Source: Neobacillus nitrireducens (lineage in GTDB: Bacteria > Bacillota > Bacilli > Bacillales > Cytobacillaceae). Taken from it: a DNA stretch of 64,000 bases. Of the stretch, positions 34,611 to 43,712 are shown in pieces. Both the position numbers and the translations under genes were made by a program. Below the pieces are notes generated by a model. That model was not told the DNA's origin. It saw nothing but the letters and a program-made list of their open reading frames with translations, and made no database searches. Every line of letters starts with the position of its first letter. Within the stretch, counting starts at the first letter, position 1. The stretch is taken from the NCBI RefSeq assembly GCF_030915405.1, contig NZ_CP133262.1, positions 2,232,001-2,296,000 on the forward strand, given 5' to 3'.

Positions 34611-34925
34611 AATTGGCGCCTGTCACGACCCGAAGTTTGCTAGATTTTGTCGAAAGTACAATATTTGAAAAAAAGTGCCTTTTCTATTTTTGAAATATAC
34701 TCTTTGAATTTTTTTTATACTACTTTTGCTACACACTACACATGCGTCATCACTTAGAAATGGGTGCCTGTCTCAACTCGAACTCTGACGCATTTTGTCG
34801 ATAGAGATTCTTTTTAGGATATTTACTTTTAACAAACAGAAAAGGCTCAGCCCTAAAATGACTGAACCTGAAATTACTAATACTTATTATTTTAATATTA
34901 GCTGCGCCACACACTCCACGTGTGC
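34611..34925. repeat. 315-bp direct repeat, right copy
   Basis: Partner of 33165-33479. It includes the authentic rlmCD stop codon, its terminator and the downstream region with two REP motifs (34613-34656 and 34763-34806). Confidence 0.93.
34838..34869 (-). terminator. Terminator of rlmCD
   Basis: AGGCTCAG (34843-34850) and CTGAACCT (34862-34869) form an 8-bp stem with one mismatch; the minus strand continues TTTTCTGTTTG. An identical copy lies at 33392-33423. Confidence 0.75.
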
Positions 34926-36266
34926 CGTATGCGGAAACATATCCACGGGTTGAATAAACTTCACTTCATATTTAGCACTCAAGGCCTGAATGTCCTTAGC
35001 CAAGGTTGACGGATTACATGAGATGTAAATGAGCTTTTTTGGTTCTGCCTGGAGGATGGTTTGGATTAATTGCCCCTCGAGGCCTGTTCTAGGTGGATCA
35101 ACGACAATGACATCTGGCTTCCAACCCTTTTTGACCCATTTAGGCAGCACTTCTTCTGCTTTTCCTGGTACATATTTGGTATTCGTGAACCCATGACGCT
35201 TCGCGTTTTTCTTCGCATCCTCAATAGATTCCGTGATGACATCCATCCCACGGACTTCGCCTGCCTGGTCGGCAAGCCATAACCCAATAGTACCCACTCC
35301 GCAATACGCATCAACGACTTTTTCTTGACCCGTAAGTGCTGCTGCCTTTTTCACTTCGTTATAGAGCTTTACCGTCTGCACAGGATTTAACTGGAAGAAG
35401 GTCCTAGCTGAAAGCTCGAATTGCAGGTCTCCTAGTGTTTCCTGGATAAAATCTTCACCTGCTAACGGGAGTGTTTCCTCGCCAAAAATTAGGGAAGTTT
35501 TTTGCCCATTAATGTTCTGAACTATGGATTTCACATTCGGAAGACGTTTTTGGATTTCCTGAATAATGATGTCTTCTTTTGGAAGTTCCTTTTGCGTTGT
35601 GATGAGGACGATTTGTAACTCTCCCGTTTGAATGCCAACACGCGTCACAATAGTTCGAATGATACCTTTTCTAGATTTTTCATTATATATAGGTATTTTT
35701 AATTCCTCTAAAATCCGCTTCACTTCAGATGTTGCTTCATTTGTTTGGGCGTGCTGCACAGCACATTCGTCAATGTTAATTAATTGATGGGAATTTAGTC
35801 CATAAAGTCCAGCTAGTACCTTACCATCAACCGCCTTAAGTTGAAAACTGCTCTTGTTTCTATATCCCCATGGGTCTTCCATGCCAATGGTTTCGCGGAT
35901 ATCGAGCTTGCCAATGTCAACTTTTGTATGGCGCTCAAGTGATTGAATGATAATATCACGCTTTTCCTTAAGTTGTTGTTCGTATTTCAAGTGCTGCAAC
36001 TGGCATCCTCCGCATTGATCATAAACCGGGCAAAGCGGCAGGACACGATGTGGGGATTTAATTCGGATTTTTTTTATTTTTGCCTCAGCAAATTTAGGGT
36101 TAATCTTTGTAGCCTCGACGACAACTTCCTCCCCTGGAAGAGCTCCTGGCACAAAGACAACCTGCTTTTTAAAATAGCCTACGCCTTCCCCATTAATCCC
36201 AAGCCTTTTGATCGTCAGCGGAAAGGTTTGATTCAGTTCAATTTTGATATTTTGATCAGTTTTCAT
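34887..36266 (-). CDS. rlmCD: 23S rRNA (uracil-C5)-methyltransferase RlmCD
   Basis: A 459-residue SAM enzyme of the TrmA/RumA family that makes m5U at U747 and U1939 of 23S rRNA in Gram-positives. N-terminal TRAM domain at about 10-65. Iron-sulfur cysteines in [15 protein letters not shown] near 80-95. SAM motifs [16 protein letters not shown] and [11 protein letters not shown]. The catalytic Cys is in [14 protein letters not shown] near 415. It ends with the typical [18 protein letters not shown]. This 3' end is copied, in whole or as relics, at several places downstream, suggesting it is a recombination target. AAATAGATG-type start context; an upstream terminator separates it from the next gene. 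Confidence 0.95.
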   Translation of the reverse strand: MKTDQNIKIELNQTFPLTIKRLGINGEGVGYFKKQVVFVPGALPGEEVVVEATKINPKFAEAKIKKIRIKSPHRVLPLCPVYDQCGGCQLQHLKYEQQLKEKRDIIIQSLERHTKVDIGKLDIRETIGMEDPWGYRNKSSFQLKAVDGKVLAGLYGLNSHQLINIDECAVQHAQTNEATSEVKRILEELKIPIYNEKSRKGIIRTIVTRVGIQTGELQIVLITTQKELPKEDIIIQEIQKRLPNVKSIVQNINGQKTSLIFGEETLPLAGEDFIQETLGDLQFELSARTFFQLNPVQTVKLYNEVKKAAALTGQEKVVDAYCGVGTIGLWLADQAGEVRGMDVITESIEDAKKNAKRHGFTNTKYVPGKAEEVLPKWVKKGWKPDVIVVDPPRTGLEGQLIQTILQAEPKKLIYISCNPSTLAKDIQALSAKYEVKFIQPVDMFPHTAHVECVAQLILK

Positions 36267-36347
36267 CTATTTCACTCCAAATTATTCCATAAATTCATAC
36301 AGATAGTTTCATTTTAATTTTCCCCGTATTATAGCATGTTTCACGCA

Positions 36348-36380
36348 GAAAAACCGAATTCCATCAGAAATTCGGTTTTA
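36348..36380. terminator. Terminator between rlmCD and the membrane protein gene
   Basis: AAAACCGAATT pairs with AATTCGGTTTT with A/T-runs on both sides. It ends the leftward gene that stops at 36378. Confidence 0.9.
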
Positions 36381-36689
36381 CTTTACCTCCGGTTTTCTAA
36401 GGTAAAAGTAAGTAATCCAAACATATTGAATAGCTAGAACGATTAATATGCCAAGTATAAAAAAGTGATAGGCTTGCAGCTCTTTTTCAAACTGAATAAA
36501 AATGATTCCAATACTATTGACAAGTGCTGCAAATAAGACCACTCCGCCTCCTTTTTTTATCAACAGGAGGGCTAAACACACGATTGTCCCCAAAATCAAA
36601 AGGTACATTAAAAGATGCTCATTAGCAGGAGTAAATAGGGTCGATTCAAATTCTTGTTTTTTATAGGTTAGATATCTGGCAACTCCCAT
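36378..36689 (-). CDS. Small membrane protein, function unknown
   Basis: A 103-residue protein with three predicted membrane helices: LLMYLLILGTIVCLALLLI, GVVLFAALVNSIGIIFI and YHFFILGILIVLAIQYVWI. They follow a short polar N terminus and precede a basic tail. No family recognised. It is a single gene between rlmCD and the rhodanese lipoprotein, with its own terminator. Topology is the only safe statement. Confidence 0.65.
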   Translation of the reverse strand: MGVARYLTYKKQEFESTLFTPANEHLLMYLLILGTIVCLALLLIKKGGGVVLFAALVNSIGIIFIQFEKELQAYHFFILGILIVLAIQYVWITYFYLRKPEVK

Positions 36690-36848
36690 TTTTTTAGATG
36701 ATAGATTTTCAAGGAAGATGGCTATGCAGATCTGAAAATTGAACGAGAATAACCAGAAAGTAGATTATTTTATTTATCATAGTAAGATCTCCTATTGTAG
36801 ACAGAAAAAGACAATACCGACATACGGTTTGCCTTTTTCAATAAGCTA

Positions 36849-38216
36849 TTATTTCTTGTTTGGTACACCCTTTTCAACTGGATTGGAGGAATCCATACTC
36901 CATTCATTCCAACCACCATCGTAAAGTGAAATATTTTTTAAGCCTAAAACGTCTGCATAAAATAATACTTCGGCAGCCCTCCAACCGGTTCCGCAATAAA
37001 AGGATAGCTTATTATCTGGATTAATTCCATCCTTTTCCCACATAGCCAAAACATCTGATCCGTTTCTCATCGTATGATCAATATTTCTGAAATCCTCAAG
37101 ATTGCTTGAATCAGAACCGGCATGTCCCCAAACGGCACCGGCAGGACGCCCTTTTGGTTTAATATAATCATAACCTGATATTTTTCCGATGTATTCATCC
37201 CAACTTCTAATATCCACTAGGGTGCTCGTAGATTTATTAGCAAGAATCTCTTTTGCTTCTGGCAGGTCAATAATATAATCCGGATTTGCAGGAACCACAG
37301 CTCCAAATGCAGAAACGGATTCTTTAGCATTTACCTTTGTTTCAACATCGAAATTACTATTTTTCCAAGCAGTAAACCCTCCGTTTACAACTCGTACATC
37401 TTGCACACCCATATATTTCAAAATCACTGCAACACGAAATGCGGGCATGGAATCACTGCCATAGAGGACAACAGTTGTGTCTGTTGTAATCCCATTTTTT
37501 AATGCGAATTTTTCAAGCTCTTTATCTTTCAGGCGATTCCATACAGGTCCTTCTTCTACTTCATCCGTATTAATATGGACAGCCCCGGGAATATGGCCGA
37601 TTTTATAATCCTTCGCTTCATCGCCCCAGCTGACTTCAAAAATTTTGTAAGGCTTTCCGTTATTTTTAGTCGTTGTTAGGTCGTTAACCCATGATGATGG
37701 AACTAGCATTTCGTAATTCGGATAGTTTTCCATTGCCAAGTCTTGATTGGCTGCCCATTCCTTCACATCATATTTATATAGGTTTTTGAATCCTTCACCT
37801 TTTAGATATTCTGCAACGCTTTGAGCATCTTTCCCATTGGCATCGTAAAGAACGACTTTTTTACCGGAAGTAATCCCTTTACTTTTCAGTGTATCTGATA
37901 ATTTTTTATTTTTTTGATCAACTTCTACATTAAGCCAGTTAGCGGAGAAATCTACAGCACCCTTAATATGGCCGCCTCTTTTCACTCCATCTAACGCCCA
38001 ACCATTAAATGCATCATTCGATCTTGTATCAACAATGACCCAGTCGTCTTTTCCAATATTCGCTTTTAAGTCTTCGGTTTTAATAGATTCTGCTAAATTG
38101 GTAGAATCCTTTTTATCAGGCTTTTCATTCATTGTCTTTGAAACATTAGAGCAGGCTGATAAGATTAAAAAACAGCTGAACAAAAGAAATATGATTGTTT
38201 TTCTATGAAGTACCAT
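36849..38216 (-). CDS. Triple-rhodanese lipoprotein
   Basis: A 455-residue exported lipoprotein. The signal peptide with lipobox LSAC places Cys22 as the lipid anchor. Three rhodanese modules follow at about 45-155, 165-290 and 300-450. Only the last keeps the catalytic Cys (LSFYCGTGWRAAEVL). In the first the loop reads VVLYDANGKDA and in the second VVLYGSDSMPAF, so both are catalytically dead. It would transfer sulfane sulfur on the outer face of the membrane, with the other two modules structural or regulatory. No thiosulfate or sulfide genes lie next to it. Confidence 0.9.
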   Translation of the reverse strand: MVLHRKTIIFLLFSCFLILSACSNVSKTMNEKPDKKDSTNLAESIKTEDLKANIGKDDWVIVDTRSNDAFNGWALDGVKRGGHIKGAVDFSANWLNVEVDQKNKKLSDTLKSKGITSGKKVVLYDANGKDAQSVAEYLKGEGFKNLYKYDVKEWAANQDLAMENYPNYEMLVPSSWVNDLTTTKNNGKPYKIFEVSWGDEAKDYKIGHIPGAVHINTDEVEEGPVWNRLKDKELEKFALKNGITTDTTVVLYGSDSMPAFRVAVILKYMGVQDVRVVNGGFTAWKNSNFDVETKVNAKESVSAFGAVVPANPDYIIDLPEAKEILANKSTSTLVDIRSWDEYIGKISGYDYIKPKGRPAGAVWGHAGSDSSNLEDFRNIDHTMRNGSDVLAMWEKDGINPDNKLSFYCGTGWRAAEVLFYADVLGLKNISLYDGGWNEWSMDSSNPVEKGVPNKK

Positions 38217-38568
38217 TAACGTTATTCCTCCTACAATTTACGTGTTACAAATATTGATTCCTTTACCATTATAAATAAATGAATTTCTTAAATAAATTCA
38301 TTCTATCCATCAGACCAATGATAATTAATCGCTTTTATGATTAGAACTATGGCCGCGTTGTTTTCAATGCAAAAAATAAACCGAATTCCAGATAAGAATT
38401 CGGCCTTTATTTTATACAATTTACACTTTTCCCAAATAGCTTCGGGTGATATTTGGGAAGATAATTTGCCCGTTATTTCTATATTTCTCGCCCTCTTTTG
38501 GATAAAATTGTATATTATAAAATAAATCATTAAAAGGCAATTTAAATTATATTCACCTTTAGCTTTGA
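38217..38568. other. Gap upstream of the rhodanese gene
   Basis: 352 bases, A/T-rich, containing the probable leftward promoter of the rhodanese gene and the terminator at 38371-38417. A 60-codon frame covering the terminator on either strand is not considered a gene. Confidence 0.5.
38371..38417. terminator. Bidirectional terminator after pdaA
   Basis: CCGAATTC and GAATTCGG, extended by AAATAAA/TTTATTT-like flanks, form a strong stem with T-runs on both strands. It lies downstream of pdaA on the minus strand. Confidence 0.88.
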
Positions 38569-39336
38569 TTATTTTTTTATCGGAAATTTATCCAGGCTTT
38601 TGAACTTGTAGCCTTTCTTCTTTAAATCCTGAATAACCTTTTCAAGGGCATCGGCGTTATCCTTTGAAACAGTGTGTAAAAGGATAATACAACCGGGATG
38701 GACCTGCTTCATGATATTGTCGTAAGAATATTGCCAGCCCTTTTGCGCGTTCACATTCCAATCGACGAAAGCGAGTGACCAGAAGACATGCGTGAAACCC
38801 TGTTCTTTAGCTATCTGCATTGTTCTTTCACTAAAAACACCGCGTGGCGGACGAAGGTATTTCATTTCCTTTTGACCCGTTAATTCTTTCGTTTTGACAC
38901 GGACCTTTTCCAGTTCTTCCCGAATCCTTTCGTCGCTTACGGTTGTCAGATCGGGATGGTGCCACGAGTGGTTGCCGATTATATGTCCCTCTTTTACCAT
39001 CCTTTTCACTATATCGCCTGCGGAAAGCAAGTAATGTCCCGTAACAAAAAATGTGGCAGGTACCTTTTCCTTTTTTAAGATATCAAGAATCTGAGGGGTA
39101 TAGCCTTGTTCATAACCGTTATCGAAGGTAAGGTAAAGAATCTTTTTATTAGGGTCACTTTTATAAAAAGCACCATATTTTTCGATTACCTGATCAAGCT
39201 CAGACCCTGCTTCAGCTGGCTGTTCGTTTGCTCCTTTTTTAAAGCCCCAATGAATCGGCTGATTGGATACAGCCGCATATGTACTCTGAGATATTAATAA
39301 AAAAAGCATACTGAGGATGCACAATAATCTTCTCAT
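38569..39336 (-). CDS. pdaA: Peptidoglycan N-acetylmuramic acid deacetylase PdaA-like
   Basis: A 255-residue exported enzyme: signal peptide at residues 1-21, then the polysaccharide deacetylase (NodB) domain. TFDNGYEQGYTPQILDIL is motif 1 with the metal-binding Asp (first Asp of the TFDDG consensus, second replaced by Asn as in PdaA). GNHSWHHPDL supplies the two His ligands, and YLRPPRGVFSERT is motif 3. The N-terminal WGFKKGANEQPAEAG is typical of spore PdaA. It deacetylates muramic acid residues on the way to muramic-delta-lactam of spore cortex, needed for germination. Position next to rlmCD and yfk genes matches B. subtilis yfjS. Confidence 0.94.
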   Translation of the reverse strand: MRRLLCILSMLFLLISQSTYAAVSNQPIHWGFKKGANEQPAEAGSELDQVIEKYGAFYKSDPNKKILYLTFDNGYEQGYTPQILDILKKEKVPATFFVTGHYLLSAGDIVKRMVKEGHIIGNHSWHHPDLTTVSDERIREELEKVRVKTKELTGQKEMKYLRPPRGVFSERTMQIAKEQGFTHVFWSLAFVDWNVNAQKGWQYSYDNIMKQVHPGCIILLHTVSKDNADALEKVIQDLKKKGYKFKSLDKFPIKK

Positions 39337-39398
39337 CCATATTCCCCCTATTTAGTTTTTATTATTGTTTGTAATTGGGGAAAAAAGATTATTAGTAT

Positions 39399-40328
39399 TT
39401 AAAGGTAATTTTCTGGTTGATAATAAATTCTGCCTTTTGTGGCTCCAGTAAAAGGAAAGTTTAAGGAAGAAATGAAATACGCGGTTTGTCTTGTCGATGG
39501 AAGATGGAGGAACGTTCGTATTTCCATGTTTGTAAATGATGGAGAGTATAGGAAGAAGTAATCTTTTATTGCATCTATATACGCATCTTGTGAAATAAAT
39601 TGACAAGTCGGACATAGCCAGATTTTCCGCTTGTATTTCATTGCAAATTGGAGGCATTTAGGACATTGAACCCCAGTAATAATATCCGTTTTATGAATAG
39701 CAAACTTCTGAAGAAGGTCAGTAATTAGAGGCGTATGGTTCTTAATAAGGAGTTTTTTAATTTTTTCAATGGTTTTATGATCAAGAATGTTCTTATTATG
39801 TTGATGATAAAATTCATCTATTTTTCTAAGTATATCACTTACTCGGCAAACCTTTTTTTCAGCAACTGTGTATTCAGGACTAATACATACCTCTGTGGAT
39901 GATTTACAAACAGCAACTAGGGAGTCAATTGGGACTGGAGGGATTGTGTGTTTTTCAAGAAAGTAAGTCAATAGTAGGTTGTGGCGGTGGGCTTGTGCGA
40001 TTGGATTTTCATAAATAACTCTATTGCCTAAATAATCTTGAATCATCTGATTTTTTTCGATAGTCAGTATGCCAGAGTGGTTTTTTCCATCAATCATTAG
40101 AATACCTCTTGGTGAAAGCAGCAGCACGTCGATTTGAAAGTATCCTTTACCATATGGGAGACGCAAGTCGTGGAATATGAGATACCTTTTTGGGGGAATT
40201 TGTCCTAGATAATAATTTATATTTCTTTCACCATTATATCCAGATCGTAAGGTTTTGATAAATAGCTTTAAATCATTAAGTTTGGGGTGATTTGGGGGCA
40301 TTCTTTTTTCCAAAGCTTCCGCTTTCAT
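39399..40328 (-). CDS. NERD-domain (nuclease-related) protein
   Basis: A 309-residue cytosolic protein. The NERD domain spans residues 30-150 (GYNGERNINYYLGQ, GYFQIDVLLLSPRGILMIDGKNHSG), with the Asp and the E/D-xK-like GKN that resemble the catalytic core of PD-(D/E)XK nucleases. A C-terminal zinc ribbon is formed by CPKCLQFAMKYKRKIWLCPTC near 220-242. DNA or RNA cleavage has been proposed for the family, but I know of no demonstrated role. The ribosome binding site before the ATG is weak; MPPNHPKLN ten codons in is another possible start. Confidence 0.85.
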   Translation of the reverse strand: MKAEALEKRMPPNHPKLNDLKLFIKTLRSGYNGERNINYYLGQIPPKRYLIFHDLRLPYGKGYFQIDVLLLSPRGILMIDGKNHSGILTIEKNQMIQDYLGNRVIYENPIAQAHRHNLLLTYFLEKHTIPPVPIDSLVAVCKSSTEVCISPEYTVAEKKVCRVSDILRKIDEFYHQHNKNILDHKTIEKIKKLLIKNHTPLITDLLQKFAIHKTDIITGVQCPKCLQFAMKYKRKIWLCPTCQFISQDAYIDAIKDYFFLYSPSFTNMEIRTFLHLPSTRQTAYFISSLNFPFTGATKGRIYYQPENYL

Positions 40329-40780
40329 TAGATTAGGGGAATTGTTAGGTCTTTAACAAACAAATAAATACCTCCTTCATTAAAATAAGAATTCATTTCG
40401 CTTATTTATACCATATTTGCCCTAAAACTTGTATGGACTATTTATGAATTTTGTTAATTTTGAATTTTTTAAGGGGATAGACTTAATTTGAAGATGGAAT
40501 TTTACAATTTAGGAGAACATTAGACGATAATAAAGATTTATTATACAATTTTTCAATTTATTTTACATAATAAGCAAGGGATTAAACAATTATTGTAAAA
40601 TATTACCAACTTAAAGATTAAAGCTAGATTATTAGACCAAAACTCCAATTAATTTTACAAAAACGAGGATTTATTATACAAAAATTGGTATTTAACTTCC
40701 AGTTCATCATCATCCTCACCTCCTCCATACTCCAGAAACTAAAAAAGATAGACGCCATAAGCGCCTATCTCCAAAATACC
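40329..40780. other. A/T-rich gap between the NERD gene and fumarase
   Basis: 452 bases with very high A+T. GATTTATTATACAA occurs twice (near 40533 and 40669) as a short direct repeat. The fumarase terminator is at the right end. No gene or RNA is recognisable. Confidence 0.5.
40741..40771 (-). terminator. Terminator of the fumarase gene
   Basis: AGATAG and CTATCT with inner ACGC/GCG(C) pair around CATAA; the minus strand continues TTTTTTAG. Confidence 0.87.
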
Positions 40781-42322
40781 CTATTTAAAAACCGGTTCCT
40801 TAAACTGGGCTAATTTCTCTAACGAAGATTTATCAACATCTGCATGCAAGCTGTTTCCATGAGAATCCATCGTAACAACGGCTGTGAAGCCCTCTACACG
40901 CAGATGCCACATGGCTTCTGGAATACCGAATTGCATTAAATCGACACCTTCAACTGCTTTGATGCAATCTGCGTAATACTGAGCCGCGCCGCCAATTGCA
41001 TTTAAGTATACGCCCCCATGCTCTTCTAAAGCAGCCAAGGTCTTCGGACCCATTCCGCCTTTGCCGATAACAGCGCGGATGCCGAACTTCTTCATGATAT
41101 CGCCTTGGTATGGCTCCTCACGAATACTGGTTGTCGGTCCAGCCGCTTTAACATGCCACTCACCGGCCTCATCCTTCAGCATTACCGGACCACAGTGATA
41201 AATAACTTGTCCATTCAAATCAATCGGTGCGTCGTGATCGCTTAAATATTTATGGATCGCGTCACGGCCTGTATACATCATGCCGTTAATTTGAACAACA
41301 TCGCCAACTTTAAGAGAACGAATCTGTTCTTCTGAAATAGGCGCCTTAAGTGTGATAACATCCTCAGAAGTAGCCGCTGTTTCCTTCGCTGCCTCTCCCT
41401 CCGCAAAATCAATGAATTCCCCGTCTTGGTACATCCACTCATTAATTTCACCGGAAGCAGGATCCACACTCACGCCTAAACGGCGGAATGCCCAGCAATT
41501 GTAGGCCACAGACACATAAAAGCTTGCAGGAATACGATTCATGACACCGACTTTACAGCCTAAAAGGGTTGCTTCCCCACCGAATCCCATGGTGCCAATT
41601 CCTAATTTATTTGCATTTTCCATCACATACTCTTCTAACTTGCGAAGATCTTCATTTGGGTTCACATCTTCAACCGAACGGAATAGCTGTTCTTTCGCTA
41701 AATCGTATCCGGAGGAGCGATCGCCGCCAATACCAACACCGATAAACCCGGCGCTGCAGCCTTGTCCTTGAGCTTGATAGACAGAATGCATAACACACTT
41801 ACGGATTCCATCTAGGTCACGACCAGCACGGCCTAGGCCGTCAATCTCACACGGCAGGCTGTATTGAATGTTTTTATTTTCGCAACCGCCGCCTTTTAAA
41901 ATCAGACGAACATCGATATAATCTTTTTCCCATTGGTCAAATTTGATGACCGGCACACCTGCACCAAGATTGTCACCACTGTTTTCTCCAGTTAGTGAAT
42001 CAACCGAGTTCGGACGCAACTTTCCTTCTTTCGTCGCCAACACAATGGCATGACGAATCGCTTCTTTAATTTCTAACTGATTCACACCAACTGGCGTTTT
42101 AATTTTAAAAGTTGGCAGCCCAGTGTCTTGGCAGATGGGTGACACTTGATCGTCCGCCATTTTAATATTGTTTGTAATCGTCGCAAGACTCATCGCTGCA
42201 CTAGTTCCGGCATTTTCTATTTCCTTCGCCCTTTTAACAGCCCGGCGTACATCCTTAGGAAGTTTTGTAGAAGTTTCAACGACTAGCTTATACATACTTT
42301 CTTGAAATTTAGTAATATTCAA
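40781..42322 (-). CDS. fumA: Class I fumarate hydratase (iron-sulfur)
   Basis: A 513-residue single-chain class I fumarase that interconverts fumarate and malate in the TCA cycle with a 4Fe-4S cluster. The N-terminal alpha domain has SPICQDTGLPTF, GGGCENKNIQYSLPCEIDG and GQGCSAGFIGVGIGGDR, which provide the three cluster cysteines and substrate loops. The C-terminal beta domain begins near residue 325 with ISEEQIRSLKVGDVVQING and contains KYLSDHDAPIDLNGQVIYHCGPV and TTSIREEPY. Tartrate dehydratase is a related possibility, but the fused length fits fumarase. Monocistronic with its own terminator. Confidence 0.93.
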   Translation of the reverse strand: MNITKFQESMYKLVVETSTKLPKDVRRAVKRAKEIENAGTSAAMSLATITNNIKMADDQVSPICQDTGLPTFKIKTPVGVNQLEIKEAIRHAIVLATKEGKLRPNSVDSLTGENSGDNLGAGVPVIKFDQWEKDYIDVRLILKGGGCENKNIQYSLPCEIDGLGRAGRDLDGIRKCVMHSVYQAQGQGCSAGFIGVGIGGDRSSGYDLAKEQLFRSVEDVNPNEDLRKLEEYVMENANKLGIGTMGFGGEATLLGCKVGVMNRIPASFYVSVAYNCWAFRRLGVSVDPASGEINEWMYQDGEFIDFAEGEAAKETAATSEDVITLKAPISEEQIRSLKVGDVVQINGMMYTGRDAIHKYLSDHDAPIDLNGQVIYHCGPVMLKDEAGEWHVKAAGPTTSIREEPYQGDIMKKFGIRAVIGKGGMGPKTLAALEEHGGVYLNAIGGAAQYYADCIKAVEGVDLMQFGIPEAMWHLRVEGFTAVVTMDSHGNSLHADVDKSSLEKLAQFKEPVFK

Positions 42323-42469
42323 TTCGAGTACCCCTCTCCCAATGTTCCCCAGTAATCTTTTTCAATTTTACAATTTTTTGCACGTTTATATTATACTCCT
42401 AAAACTACTTGAATTAAAGGATTAGCTTGGAATCGTTTACCTGTTTGCTACAGGAAATAAATACAATAA

Positions 42470-42496
42470 AAAGAGTCTGTTGATTAAACAGACTCA
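42470..42496 (-). terminator. Terminator overlapping the end of the SE1561-type gene
   Basis: GAGTCTGTT and AACAGACTC pair around GATTA; AAAAAGAG on the left gives CTCTTTTTAT on the minus strand. The stem includes the stop codon (42484-42486) and last codons of the gene. Confidence 0.9.
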
Positions 42497-42681
42497 CTCA
42501 CTTCACGGTTATTAAATTCTCTGCATTTAGATTCCATATCATCTAACATTGAAATTAAGCGGTCAATATCATCGAGGTCCGTATCCTCTGGATCAATGGC
42601 ATCGAGCACATCAATGAACATATTTAAGCGTTGTTTTAAAAAATTGACTTGTGAATTTTTATCTTCAATTGGACTACCCAA
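42484..42681 (-). CDS. SE1561-family small protein
   Basis: A 65-residue acidic helical protein of the type named SE1561 family in staphylococci and bacilli: DKNSQVNFLKQRLNMFIDVLDAIDPEDTDLDDIDRLI is the conserved core, with one Cys near the C terminus. It is probably a helical hairpin. The function is unknown. Its position between pdaA and yfkD matches a small gene at the same place in related genomes. GGAG-type site before the ATG. Confidence 0.85.
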   Translation of the reverse strand: MGSPIEDKNSQVNFLKQRLNMFIDVLDAIDPEDTDLDDIDRLISMLDDMESKCREFNNREVSESV

Positions 42682-42775
42682 GCGGTTTCACTCCTTTTCG
42701 TTAACGTTCTCATCCTACCGAAAAATTGATACTTTGACAATCAATTAATCGTATTTTGCCCTATTTTTTAAAAAT

Positions 42776-42806
42776 AAAAGGACTCCCACGATCAGGAGTC
42801 CTTTTA
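42776..42806. terminator. Terminator after yfkD
   Basis: AAAAGGACTCC and GGAGTCCTTTT form an 11-bp stem with A/T-runs on both sides, nine bases past the yfkD stop. Confidence 0.92.
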
Positions 42807-42814
42807 ATTTAATT

Positions 42815-43624
42815 TCATCGTGGCCGTTCAGATGCTGCAAAGCCAAAGGAAACATAATCCTGCACTGGGATCCAAGCTCCTATTCCTTGCGAGGTGACAT
42901 TTTTAATCACGATAAATTTTTTGCTTCCTTTTAGCATTAGGTATACTTCTCCGTAGGTTACTTTACCTTTTTCATTCACACCCGGAGCATAGGCATATAG
43001 ATAGCCCAAGCGGTTTGGCGGGATGTTATAAATATGATCATTCTTCGTGCCTGCACCAATAATCGTATCGAATGAAAGGGGAAGATGCGTTTTTTCCATT
43101 GCCTTTAATAACATCATTTTTTTCACATCTTCGGGATTGGCGATTTTAGCAGTCAGCCCGCCTCTGATAATCTTTTGCGACTCCTGCACATATTTAATCT
43201 GATAGGGTGCTTTCCCGCCGCGATTATCAAAATAATTGGTGTTAATCTTTTGGAACTCCCAATTTGGGGAGGTCTCTGTGGATTCATAATTCAATGGCCA
43301 CTGCCCCAAGTAGACGATGGCACGATAACCAATCGCAAATGGTGTGCTATTAATACTTGATTCATTCAGCATCCGGATTAAATCCGGGTTTTCAATTTTG
43401 ACCTTTGAAGAATTAATCAACTTCTTCGTTAAATCACTGGGTTGTAATAATGGCAGGTCCTGGGTCGAATTCGGATAAGTATTTTCCTTCGTAATATTCC
43501 GAACCGAAGGCGGGACTTGATATTTCACCGAGACCTTTTTCACCGGGACCTTGTGGGCGTAGGCAGACGGAATAAAAGTTAACATTAATAGCATGGTGAT
43601 TAGAACAGAAATATTTCTCTTCAC
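42815..43624 (-). CDS. yfkD: YfkD-like exported protein
   Basis: A 269-residue protein with an N-terminal signal peptide (KRNISVLITMLLMLTFIPSAYA). It matches YfkD of B. subtilis in length and in segments such as FAIGYRAIVYLGQWPLNYES, GLTAKIANPEDVKKMML and GIGAWIPVQDYVSFGF. The function is unknown; the protein is secreted or membrane-attached. The start is a GTG at 43622-43624, with GAAGGGAG eight bases upstream; an upstream ATG would overlap that site. It keeps its place beside the chaA and yfkF genes. Confidence 0.92.
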   Translation of the reverse strand: MKRNISVLITMLLMLTFIPSAYAHKVPVKKVSVKYQVPPSVRNITKENTYPNSTQDLPLLQPSDLTKKLINSSKVKIENPDLIRMLNESSINSTPFAIGYRAIVYLGQWPLNYESTETSPNWEFQKINTNYFDNRGGKAPYQIKYVQESQKIIRGGLTAKIANPEDVKKMMLLKAMEKTHLPLSFDTIIGAGTKNDHIYNIPPNRLGYLYAYAPGVNEKGKVTYGEVYLMLKGSKKFIVIKNVTSQGIGAWIPVQDYVSFGFAASERPR

Positions 43625-43712
43625 GAGCGAAACTCCCTTCACTAAATAGCATTAATCAGTCTGCTACTAGTTTTTTCGGAGTTGATATATTTTATCCATC
43701 CTAGCAATAATT

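Larger units (their letters stand above)
34326..34886. other. Gap between the antitoxin promoter and rlmCD
   Basis: Holds the toxin-antitoxin promoter (-10 at 34345-34350), an insulating leftward terminator (34477-34499), and the right copy of the 315-bp repeat from 34611 with two REP motifs and an rlmCD-like relic (34706-34750). The plus-strand sequence GCAAATTTTGTCGAAG near 34409 is a further fragment of the REP-type motif. Confidence 0.55.

Noticed and set aside
38337-38530. Short frames on both strands over the pdaA terminator
   Set aside because: They consist of the terminator stem and A/T-rich flanks with no translation signal.
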